Shown here: positions 11,972 to 22,500 of the stretch, piece after piece
How positions within the stretch are numbered: position 1 is the first letter of the stretch
Layout: every line of letters begins with the position of its first letter
Assembly: GCA_947471745.1 (NCBI GenBank)
Contig: CANJKZ010001109.1
Coordinates: forward strand, 620,001-684,000
Direction: 5' to 3'
DNA: 64,000 bases
Origin: Closterium sp. Naga37s-1
Taxonomy: Eukaryota; Streptophyta; Zygnematophyceae; Desmidiales; Closteriaceae
Translations under genes and position numbers: made by a program
The notes under the pieces: model-generated
Databases searched by the model: none
The model's input: the letters and a program-made list of their open reading frames with translations, nothing else
What the model was told of the DNA's origin: nothing

Positions 11972-12092
11972 TGTCAGGAATGATTGCATTAAATGAAATG
12001 TGGGTACAAGTACTAACCCTAACTTCGGGTTGTACCCCATATGAGCTACCCCACTATAGCCTACACAGAAATAACACATATAAAGTTTGACA
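11972..12092 (-). repeat. E2 left (3') LTR, 121 bp
   Basis: Plus strand begins tgtcaggaat and ends tttgaca. The adjoining caccccaatagg is the complement of a polypurine tract, which fixes the orientation as minus. It is only loosely similar to 18509-18646; the shared core is gctaccccactatagcctac. Confidence 0.8.
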
Positions 12093-12287
12093 CACCCCAA
12101 TAGGCAAAGTGGGTGAGAACAAGGGGTCACAAGACCAGTCAAGAAAAGCAATGCAAGCTCAGGGTGGATCACAACGTCACCACACACTCCGAGCACAAGC
12201 AAAAGGGCCACAAGGCCAGTTCACATGCAGAGGTATATATGCAACAACAACAGTACAGTGATCACTACCTAGCAAGAGTAAACATGC

Positions 12288-12289
<2 letters not shown>

Positions 12290-12338
<49 letters not shown>
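12290..12338. repeat. TA microsatellite in the E2 3' UTR
   Basis: About 24 nearly perfect TA units with one T insertion. It lies between the E2 stop codon and its 3' LTR. The rest of 12093-12354 is non-coding 3' UTR similar to that of E1. Confidence 0.9.
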
Positions 12339-12354
12339 ACAGTACAACCAAAGT

Positions 12355-15300
12355 CTACAGCAAGTGAGGAAACATAGGCACCAGGCCTAGAGCAGTGCAG
12401 AAGCGCTGATGATCACCAGCCGGAAGGGCCTTGGTGAACACATCAGCCGTATTCGCTCGGGTGGGCACGTGGGCGACACGAAGTTGACCACGCTGTTGCA
12501 ACTCTCGAGCAAGGAAGTAACGCAGAGCGATGTGCTTTGTTCTGTGCTCCAGTCTGTGGTCCTGACACAAGGCAATGGCAGCCTTGTTGTCGACGTACAG
12601 ATTCGGAGGAGAACGAGGCCTCTCTCCCAAGTCAGTCAGCAGGTAGGTGAGCTAGCGCAACTCTTGTGCAGCCATGGCTGTGGCGTAGATCTCAGCCTCA
12701 CAACTGGAGCTGAGAACAGAAGACGAGCGGGTAGACCGCCAAGAAACAGAGCGAGAGCCAAGGCTGAACGTGTAACCCTGTGATGACCGCTGCGTAGCCA
12801 GGTCGTCAACCCAAGAAGCGTCTGAGTGCCCAGTGAGGACAACTGAGCTCCGCCCTTCAAGCACGAGCCTCATGCCCGATCTACTGCACAAGTAGCGCAG
12901 TACCTTCTTCGCAGCATCAAAGTGCACCTTTCGGTGCCTACCAGGAGCCACGTAGCGTGCCAGAAGGCCAAGAGGGTACGCAAGGTTAGGACGAGTGCAG
13001 GTCATCAGGTACATGAGGCAGCCCACTAGCTCTAGGTACGGACCACTCGGCTCTACGGACTCGTCCGAAGGTGGAGCTGAGAGCAAGTGACCTGTAGCCA
13101 GGGGAGTGGACTGTGGCGAGGACCAAGTGAAGCCGAAGCGCTGAAGGACCTGCTGCACCATGTGTGACTGAGTCAGTGTGATGGTGCGCCGTGCTCTGTC
13201 CCGGGTGATCTGCAAGCCAAGGTAGCTGCGCAACTCCCCCAGGTCTGTGCACGTGTGTCTCTTCTGCAGCTCCAACTTCACAAGGGCGAGAGCCTCAGTG
13301 TCAGCAGTGGCAAAGACCAAGTCGTCGATGTACACGAGGATGTAGAACGGCGGCAACGAAGTGTCGGTGCGCAGAAACAGCGACGGGCCAGCAGTGGAAG
13401 GTGCAAACCCAAGAGCTGCAAGCGTCGTCCTCAGTGTGTCGTGCCACTCACGAGGCGCCTGACGGAGACCGTAGACTGGCCGGCGGAGGCTCGACTGGGT
13501 ACCAGGAGGGAACGACCCAGTGAAGCCAGGTGGGCGGCGCAGCCAGATCTCCTCGTGCAGACTGCCCTGTAAGAACGCTGTGCTGAAGTCCAGAGAGTGA
13601 ACCTCGTAGTTTCACTGAGTGGCAACGTGCAGCAGCACCCGAAGAGTGGTCATCTTCGGGGTGGCGGAGATGGTCTGGAAGAAGTCAACTCCCTGTTGCT
13701 GACTGAAGCCTCGTGCAACGTAACGAGCCTTGAAGACAGGCGGAGAACCCGGCGGCCGCTTCACCCTGAAAATCCACATACCATCGACTACGTTCGCCCC
13801 AGGAGGGGGAACTGCGTCGACGTAAGTGCCTGTGGACTTCCAGGATGCCATCTCTACGTCCATGGCTGTCTGCCACTGAGAGGAGTAGGGACCCGGGATC
13901 GCCTCAGCGTAAGAACACGGAGTCGGGATGTCTGGAGCATATGGGTCTCCCTCAGGGGCAAGCAGCATGGCCACGAGATGAGGCGCAGCGGCTGCAAGAC
14001 ACTCAAAGTCCTCCTGCCTGTCCTCAAGGACGTCCGTGCCAAGAGCACACTCAAACCTGACGGACAGAGGACAGACAGACTCAGATTCAACAACACGACT
14101 AGCAGCGAAGTCTGGACGACACGCAGTAGTAAAGTCAACAAGCTCAGAGACTAAGGCAGACGCAGCAGCAGACTCAAACGACGGGTCAGTGACAACACTG
14201 GCTAGCAGACGCGTGACAGTGGGGTGAGCAGCACGAACCAGGTCAGACTCAGGGTCCTGAAAGTCAGGCAGAGAAGACGCAGGAGGAGACGGCAAGGGAA
14301 CACGCTGTGGAACAGAGGAAGGACGAAGTGCCATAGCGTGCGTGCCAGGGACAGGCGGCGGACGCTCACGAGAAACACGACAACCATGGCGACACGCACG
14401 AACAGGCGAGGCATGACGAGACGCAGGCTCATGACGCTCTGTAAGCGAGTCTGCCTGCTCAATGTAAGGAGACAGAGCAGGCAGTGGTGCGCCGGGCTGT
14501 AACGGGAGGCCAGTAGAAGATAGGAGGCTAAGAACCTGGCGAAGCACGGAGTCAGGCGGTGGCAGAGACGACGGTGACTGCGGAGCGAAAAACAGTCGTG
14601 GCGGTACAGGGCCACCAGCACCATTAGCTCCAGCGCCTCCAGCAGCTCCAGAACCTCCAGCTCCAGCGGCTCCAGCAACAGCACCTCCAGCTCCTGTGCC
14701 TCCAGTAGCAGAACCCCCAGCTCCAGCAACTCCAGTAGCTCCAGAACCTCTAGCTCCAGCGCCTCCAGCAGCTCCAGGGCCTCCAGATCCAGCGCCTCCA
14801 GCTCCAGCGCCTCCAGCAGCAGCACCTCCAGCTCCAGTGCCTCCTGTAGCAGCACCTCCAGCTCTAGTGCCTTCAGCAGCAGCACCTCCTGCTCCAGTGC
14901 CTCCAGCAGCAGCACCTCCAGCTCCAGCGCGACCAGTAGTAGCACCCCCAGAACCGGCACCTCCAGCCCCAGGGTCCCTAACTCCCGGGTCGACAGTACC
15001 AGCTCCAGGGCCTCCAGCCCCAGTACCTCTAGCAGCAGCAGCCCCAGAGCCGACACCTCCAGCTCGAGGAGCAGCACCAGTCCCGGCAGCTCCAATACCT
15101 CAAGTACGAGCACCTCCAGGACCAGAGACACCAGCACTCCCAGCGCCTCCACAACAAGCAGCTCCAGCAGCAAGACTCCTCAGGCGGGTGCGTGACGCAA
15201 GCCACTCTCGTGCCTGCTGGGGTGAGAGAGGCCCGCGGCGTGAAACGAGACGCAGAGGAACGCCAGCAAACTTAGCATCCCTCGACCCGGCACCCTCCGG

Positions 15301-17409
15301 CTCAGCACCCCAAGGCTCCGCACTCGTAGGCTCAGCACCCCCAGGCTCCGCACCCCCCAGCACCTCACGGACAAGCTCAGCACCCCCAGGCTCCACATTC
15401 CCCAGCACCTCACGCACAGGCTCTGCACCCCCAGACGCAGCACCCCCAGCAGCACCTCCCGCAGCAGCACCTGAGTCACTAGTGACCTCTTTAGGCTCAG
15501 CCAAGGGGGGCTGGTCTACCTGAGACACACCTGAAGGAGCAGGACCCTGAGGGGGGAGGGGATCTACCTGAGGGGGACCTGGAGCGAGGAAAATCCGCGG
15601 GGGAGGGAGAGGGGTAGTGCGGTAGGGGAAGAAACTATAGAAAGGAATCGACTCGTCAAAAGTGACGTCCTGAGAGGGGAAGACACGGCGCGAGGTGGGG
15701 TGGTAAAACTGCCACCCAGGCGCGTCATGGACAAAGCCAAGGAAGACAAAGGGAATGGTGTGGGAGGAGAGCTTGTCCGCGGACGTATCGCGGACAAGGG
15801 CACGAGCACCCTAGACCTGGATACGCGACGCATCGCCAACCTCCCCCGTCCAACGCAGTATGGGCGAGGTCTCCGGCAAGGAGACACGTGGCCAGAGGTT
15901 GAGCTGCTGCGCGGCGTACCGGACCGCAAACGGCCACAGAAAATGGGGAGCCGCCGCATGGATCAAGGAGGCACGAGCGACCTCCATGACTAAGCCAATG
16001 CGGCGCTCAGCAACCCCATTTTGCTGCGGTGAGCCCGGAAGCGTGAACGATTGCTTGATGCCCTCCCCCTGACATAAGGCCCGCAAGAGGTCGGAGGTGA
16101 ACTCACTACCTCTGTCAGAGTGCAGACGCAGGACAGGAAGGTCCTGGCGGAACCTACGGCGGAGCTGGAGACAAACTGCTCGGATCCAAGGGATCACGAC
16201 AGCAGGGACCTCACCCTTGGTGCGCAAGGGGAAGACCGTGGTGTAACGCGAGTAGTCGTCGACAACCAGCAGAAAGTACCACTCACCGCCCTGTCCACGA
16301 ACGCGGGCTGGGCCCCACACGTCCAGGTGGAGGGTCTGCAGAGGAGCCTCTGTCGGGGGAAACGAGGAGTGAGGAGTGGCGCGCTGCCGCCCCTCGACGC
16401 AAGGAAGGCAAGGCGGCGCAGGCGAGGCAGGGAGGGGAGGGAGAGACCTGGGAAGACCAGACACAAGGAGGCGACGGTGCATGCCACGGAGACGTGGCAA
16501 GGAGGGGTGACCCAGGCGGTGGTGCCAGAGAAGAGTCTGGTGCGACAGGGAGTGACAATCACAGGGGGAGGCTACCAGACCTGACGCAGACACCTGACCG
16601 ACAGCAGCTACCTAACGAGACACAGTTGTCAGTGTGTAAAGACTCAACCCTGGCCGACGAGTTAACGTGGCCAGGTGACGGCCAGTCCTGGAGCACGTAC
16701 AGATCGCCACACGGTGTCCTCCAGGGGTAAAGGTGTCAACCCAATGATCCTGGAGGACGGCATTGCTCACCAAGTTCGTCGAGAACGAGGGGAGGTGGAG
16801 ATCTGACAGTGAGCCAGACGGAATCGCCGGGCACGGAAGCACAGTGGTGGACCGTGCAAGAACTGGGCCCCCTGAGGGGTCAGCCAGAGAGATTGCAACA
16901 GATGTAGGGAGTGGTGTGAGTGCGGTACTGTCACGGAAGAAGCAGCGGGAAGCACCTGAGTCAAGCGTGATGGTGTGCAAGGCCTCAGCAGGCGCACTAC
17001 CTAAGAGAGCATACTCATAGTCTAAAGCAAAGACATCAACGCCCGACCTAAGTAGCTCAAGCCAGTGGGGGGTCTCAGCCTTGTTGCCAAACTCTGCGTG
17101 CCAGGCGTCAGTCAAATAGGCGAAGCAGCGGGCCTGTGCGTGACCAGGTGTCCCACAGGTCTGACCAGCTCGACGACCTGTGCAAATGACGTACGGACAG
17201 CGACCAGGACTCGGAGACGTTCCACGCTGGTAAAGCCACTCACGAAGTTGCTGGGGCGTAAGGGTCGGACGCCGCCATAGCTGCATCTGGCCACCGCCAG
17301 AGACTCCACACCACACAGCTCCACAGTGACTGCTACTACGGCCGCCACGACTCCCACTGCTGCCACCACCACCGTCACCACTCCCACCGCGACTACAAAG
17401 TGAAGTCAT
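12355..17409 (-). pseudogene. E2 gag-pol, five in-frame stops, gag N-terminus missing
   Basis: One frame can be followed from ATG 17409 to the stop after FPHLL at 12355 with no frameshift. The predicted start (MTSLCSRGG) is only about 40 residues before the TPQQLREW motif, so the first 200 or more gag residues present in E1 and E3 are absent. Then come the zinc motif (CGTPGHAQARC, about 17150), protease (LDSGASRCFF, about 16955), integrase (16560-15960), linker, reverse transcriptase (about 13800-12900) and RNase H. Stops: 16612-16614 (TAG), 15811-15813 (TAG for TGG), 15100-15102 (TGA), 13612-13614 (TGA), 12652-12654 (TAG for TGG). It resembles H more than E1 in the protease region. Non-functional. 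Confidence 0.85.
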
Positions 17410-17599
17410 GGCGGGCAAGCTAGGAGGAGCGCGACCTCTGGGGCAGTACGGAGTGAAGGCAGTAGTACGAGTAGCAGCAGCAGTAAGACGAACAGCAGAG
17501 CGGCTCGTGAGGCTAGACTCCAGCACCTCCAGCACTCCTAGCAGCACCTCCAGCAGTAGCAGCGGTAGCACGAGCAGAAGGGCGGATTGTGTCGGTTGG

Positions 17600-18440
17600 T
17601 GCGTCTCGGCCTGGGCGGCGCGGGCAGCAGGGCATGCGTGTGGAGGGCAGCAGGGCGCGGCGCGCTGCTGCAGCAAGGCGTGACGCGCAGGGCAGCAGGG
17701 CACGACGCGCGGGTTGCAGCAGAGCGTGACACGTGAGGCAGCAGTGTGTGACGCGCGGGCTGCCGTAGGGCGCGACACGCGGGGCAGCAGAGCACGATGC
17801 GCGGGGCAGCAGCGCGTGACGCGGGGGGCTGCCGTAGAGCGCGACGCGCGGGGCAGCAGAGCGCGACGCACAGGCTGCCGTAGGGCGCGACGCGCAGGGC
17901 AGCAGGGCGCGACGTGCAGCTGCCGCAGAGCGCGGGCTGCAGCAGGACGCAGGGCAGGGCGCTGGCGCAGGGCAGGGCGCTTGCACTGGGCAGGGCGCTG
18001 GCGCAGGGCAGGGCGCTGGCGCAGGGCAGGGCGCTGGCGTAGGGCAGGGCGCTGGTGCAAGGCAGGGCGCTGGCGCAGGGCAGGGCGCTGGCGCAGGGCA
18101 GGGCGCTGACACAGGGCAGGGCGCTGGCGCAGGGCAGGGCGATGGCGCAGAGCAGGGCAGGGCGCTGGCGCAGGGCAGGGCGCTGGCGCAGAGCAGGGCA
18201 GGGCGCTGGCGCAGGGCAGGTCGCTGGTGCAGGGCAGGGCAGGGCACTGGCACAGGGCAGGGCGCTGGCGCAGGGCAGGGCGCTGGCGCAGGGCAGGGCG
18301 CTGGCGCAGGGCAGGGCGCTGGCGCAGGGCAAGGCGCTGGCGCAGGGCAGGGCGCCAGTGCACGCAGGGCAGGGCAGGGTAGGGCAGGGCGTGCGCTACC
18401 AGCGCAGCGCAGGGCAGGGCGTGGTGTAACGCGGTAACCG
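17600..18440 (-). repeat. Minisatellite array in the E2 5' leader
   Basis: From about 17947 to 18360 an 18-bp unit (gcgcagggcagggcgctg) is repeated about twenty times with small changes. From 17600 to 17940 looser units of about 20 bp (gcgacgcgcggggcagcag) precede it. Open frames across it such as ALPCASALPC are repeat artefacts. The array lies between primer-binding site and gag start. Confidence 0.85.
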
Positions 18441-18490
18441 TAGTCGATCACTAGGTAATGGTGGGCCAAAAAAAAAAACGGTCCTATGGA

Positions 18491-18508
18491 CCTACTGCTC
18501 TGAAACCA
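18491..18508 (-). other. E2 primer-binding site
   Basis: The element strand reads TGGTTTCAGAGCAGTAGG directly after the right LTR. It is a one-base variant of the copia initiator-tRNA site TGGTATCAGAGC. Confidence 0.7.
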
Positions 18509-18646
18509 TGTTGAGAATTAACAAGCAGGAATGGTGTAAACTATCGAGAAAGTCGGTACAAGTACAAAACCTAAAGGGGTTGTACCCCATGTTGGCTACC
18601 CCACTATAGCCTACCCATTATACCATAGCATATATATAGTTTGACA
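18509..18646 (-). repeat. E2 right (5') LTR, 138 bp
   Basis: Plus strand begins tgttgagaat and ends tttgaca. Position and orientation agree with the adjacent primer-binding site. It is clearly divergent from the left LTR of the same element. Confidence 0.78.
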
Positions 18647-18753
18647 GGTACAATTATAGGTACACCATTATTGGTGCGAATGGGTCATTCTGGAGGGGTA
18701 GCTGGATGCATATAGACCCTGCTGTGTCACTTCTTCATCATCATTGTGTCATC

Positions 18754-19166
18754 TGTTACAATCCCAAAAAATGTGACTTAGCGAAGGATCGCTCAGGGTT
18801 GATCGCAGAGTAGTATTGCAGCGGAAGTAGCGAACTCAGGTCAGAGTGAATGTAAATGACTGAGATAGTTGATAGCATGCATACATCGAGTTTATATAAG
18901 AATACAAGGGAATACGAAAAGACCTAGACTAGCCATGTACTCTAAGGGGTACATGACCTTATTGCAGCAAATTCAAACCGTGCGGCGCGGGAACCCGTTT
19001 CAAACCTGTTGCCACTCTTTTCATTTCAAATGTTTCTGCCTGCATCGGTCTTGGTCAGACGGTTGCTGCGTCACTTCGACTCTTCTGACTCCTCGACTTT
19101 GTACTCAGTAGAGTCGGCTCCTGCAGCATACAGGAATACCTTCTCACACAACTTCATATCGTAACA
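18754..19166 (-). repeat. Solo LTR (413 bp) of the G family
   Basis: Ends are TGTTAC and GTAACA, the inverted ends of a copia LTR. Both sides carry TCATC (18749-18753 and 19167-19171), a perfect 5-bp target duplication, and no internal sequence remains. Bases 18924-19166 match the LTR remnant of G at 19281-19523, with roughly a dozen differences. It arose by recombination between the two LTRs of a lost element. The short flanks 18647-18753 and 19172-19280 hold nothing recognisable. Confidence 0.88.
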
Positions 19167-19280
19167 TCATCTTTCTACAATTCAATGATCAATGCAGGGT
19201 TTCTATCTTGTTCTTTTCTGCAAGCACGTTTCCACTACGCTAGCACTATGCCTTTCTAGCACAAGCGACCTCTTGTCAAA

Positions 19281-19523
19281 CTAGACTAGCCATGTACTCT
19301 AAGGGGTACATGACCTTATTGCAGCAAATTCAAACCGTGCAGCGCGGGAACCCGTTTCAAACCTGTTCCTGCTCTTTTCATTTCAAATGTTTCTGCCTGC
19401 ATCGGTCTTGGTCAGACAGGTGCTGCGTTGCTTCGACTCTTCTGACTCCTCGACTTCGTACTCGGTAGAGTCGGCTCCTGCAGCATACATGAATGCCTTC
19501 TCACACAAATTCATATCGTAACA
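19281..19523 (-). repeat. G 3' LTR remnant (243 bp)
   Basis: Begins TGTTACGATATG in element orientation right after the polypurine tract. It is the same family as the solo LTR at 18754-19166 but lacks the final 170 bp. Confidence 0.8.
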
Positions 19524-19530
19524 CTCCCCT

Positions 19531-22500
19531 TCATTCCTGGGCGCGGGAGATGCTGACTTGCTTGACTACTCCGGTGAGATCAGAGCAGTGCTTGTACTGC
19601 TGATGTGGCAGTTGTTTATTGAGGAAGTCTGCTGCCATCTCGGTGGTTGGGCAGTACGCGAGGTCAACATTCCCCTAGTCAATTTCGTCCTTGACAAAAA
19701 AGTACCGAAGCGCGATATGCTTCGTGCGGTTCACGAAACCTGGCTTGTTCTCGATTCTGATGGCACTCCGGTTGTCGCACTGAAGGCAAAAGGTGGGCGA
19801 AGTTGAAATTTTCGCTTCCTGCAGCAGCTCCTGCAGGTATAGGCCTTCGCAAACTGCTGCTGTCGCAGCGATGTATTCTGCTTCAGTCGATGACAGGGCA
19901 ACCAACTCCTGCTTCTGTGAGTTTCAGGATATTGGCCCAGTTGGTTCTAGGCAAAAAACAAAGCCGGTTCGGGACTGTCGATTCGTAGGATCAGCGGCAT
20001 GGTCTGCGTCCACGTAGCCGTTGAGGTTGAAGGAGGTTGTCGTCAGCGTGGAGTAGGAGAGCCCAATGTCAGGTGTGGAGATGAAATACTACTAGGGCGC
20101 GCTCCAGGTCTAGCTGGTTCTCAACCACTGGCTTTCGTGAATAGTGCGCCAGTTGGCTGGCAATGTACGAAAGGTCGGGTCGGTAGGTGACAGATGTGAA
20201 CAGCAGGCAACCCAGTTGCTGCTGGTACAGTTGAAGTCCCGCAGGGGACAGAGGTTTGTTGTTCGGCTTGTAGTTGGAGCTGGGGTTGCGATAAGGAGTT
20301 GAGAGTGGTGCGGATGAAATGTTGAAGCGTTCCCCTAGCTATTCTGCGTACTTGGAGGCTGACAGATGAATTCTTCTGGCGCATAGGTAATGTTCAGCCC
20401 CAGAAACAGCTTCACGTTGTGGTTGATGGTGATGTCAACGCGCTGCGCCAGGTTCTCCTCGAACTGGTTAAGGAGTTTGTTGCAGGTGCCTGTGTACAGC
20501 AGGTCGTCGACGTAGCCTATCAGGAGAATGTAGTCACCGTTAATGTGAAGGCGGTACATTCCCGGGTCGTGTGGCAGCTGCCTGAAGCCGATTTCAAGAA
20601 GAATTTTGTGCAGATGCTGCTGCCAGAGACGAGGCGCCTGCTTGATCCCGTAGAGGGATTTTTCAGCTGACAGACCCTGGGGTCTCCTTCTCCCTAGGTA
20701 TGGGGTTGTTCCACGAAGATGGTTGCGTCCACTAGCGCATATAGGAACGCGTTCTTCACGTCAATCTGTCGCAGTGGCAGATGCTTAGCAGCGGCAATGG
20801 CGAGTAGAATCCTCACGGAGGTGTGACGGCTGACGGGCGCGAAGGTTTGATCGAAGTCGATGCCGTGACGTTGGTCGTACCCACGTACGACCCAGCGTGC
20901 CTTGAAGCGCTCAATGGTTCCGTCAGCATTGGTCTTCAAGCGAAACACCCATTTTCGGATGAGCACCCTCCTCCCCTTCACTGCTGCATGACCGACTAGG
21001 ACCCATGTGTCTCGAGATTCCAGCGCCTTTAGCTCCGCATCCATCGCGGCTCGCCACTCCTTGGCGTGAGGGCCGGTGAGGGCCTGGCGCGGGTTCTTGG
21101 GTTCGATAGCGCGCGCGAGAGTAGTGACGGAAGTGTGCAGGCCGAGTAGTTGCAGGCCGGACACGTTGGTAGTGGCGTCTGTGGTGACTTCCACCACATC
21201 GTCATCGCTGCTCTCATAGCCGGGTGAGGTGGTGCTTGGTCCGGCTTGGCGCTGCGAAGGCCATGGCGCGGGAGCGTCGTCGCTGTCATCGTCGTTGTCG
21301 TCGTTGCGTGGGCGGAGCGGTACGCTTGGGTGTTCGTCGGTGTCATCGCGGTCCAGTGCCGCTGCTGCCGCTTCGTCCTCTAGAGACGCGAAGCTGCGGC
21401 CACTGTTGACATAGCCGTGTGCCTCGTTGCGACGTTCATCCTCAATCCATTGCTTCAAGGTAAGCCGTTCGTAGAAGAGAACATCACGCGCGGGAACAAC
21501 CTCCTTGTTGTCAATGTCGAGAATGAGCCACCCCTTGTACTCATTGCTGAGACCCAAATGTATTCCCCAGCGCGCACGATGAGCGAACTTGCCGATTGTG
21601 GCTGAGGTCGGCCGATATTGAACCATGCACCCCCAAACCCTCAGCATGGAGGGATCTCCCCTTGAGCCGGTCCACTTCATGTGAGGAGAGAGGTTGTCCC
21701 TGTTGGCTGTGGTGGAGAGAAGGTTGTGCATGCGCACCACGTGATTCATGGCATAGGGCCAAAACTTCTTGGGTAGGCCGGACTGTTTCATGAGGGCGCG
21801 AACTTTCGTCATGAGGGTGCGATTAACCCACTCTGCGACGCCTTGCTTCTGGTGAGCATAGGGAAGAGAGATCTCATGCTTGATCCCCTTCTCAGTGAGG
21901 ACGCTCTCCAATTCGTGGCTGCGAAATTCCTTAGCTCCGTCGCTCTGCCAGATCTTCAGCTTCTTCCCCGATTGTCGTTGCGCGTGTGCAAGCCAGATGC
22001 GAAAGACTTCTAGAGCCTTGGAGCGAGCGTCGACGTTGGCGATCCAGACGTGACGTGAGTAGGCGTCAATGAAGGTGAGCGTGTATTTTTTGCCGTTGAT
22101 GCCGTCGAAGGTGAGGACGATGAAGTCGCTGTACACCTTTTCCAGCTTCTTATAGCGATTGGTGCTTGGTTCTAGAGAGGGGTAGGCGCTGTGAGTGAGC
22201 GCGGCTGTGGGGCAAACGGTGCAGGTGATCGGGTGTGAGGTGTTGTGTGGTTCTGTGCCATCAGGACGCAGTAGTGCTCCTGGAGACTTTGGCGCGAAGA
22301 TAGGTGGCGAGATTCTGGCGCGAGGGGTGACCGAGCCGCTGGTGCCAGAGGTCGTTTTCAGCGCGGATGTCGGATGTGCGTTCATAGCGAGCGTAATGCG
22401 CTGCTGCTTCTGCCTCCGTTTCTTGCGGAATTTGGAGTGGGGTTTCTTCCTCTTCTCCTGGTTTTGCTTCATTGTCCGGCTCCTCTGCTTCTGCTTTTGT

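Larger units (their letters stand above)
11972..18646 (-). mobile_element. Copia element E2, decayed, with mismatched LTRs
   Basis: Minus-strand element with an LTR at each end, a primer-binding site inside the right LTR and a purine tract inside the left LTR, so it is formally complete. However, the LTRs (121 and 138 bp) belong to clearly different subfamilies, and the flanks (gtaag left, ggtac right) show no target duplication. The gag-pol frame has five in-frame stops, and gag lacks its usual N-terminal domain. Probably a product of recombination between two related elements. Confidence 0.75.

Noticed and set aside
17513..18469. Cys/Pro/Ala repeat ORFs (ALPCASALPC)
   Set aside because: They simply translate the 18-bp leader minisatellite of E2 in several frames, with no conserved domain and no supporting start.
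18754..19523. A 770-bp LTR with an internal 243-bp duplication
   Set aside because: TCATC duplications at 18749-18753 and 19167-19171 show that 18754-19166 is an independent solo LTR.
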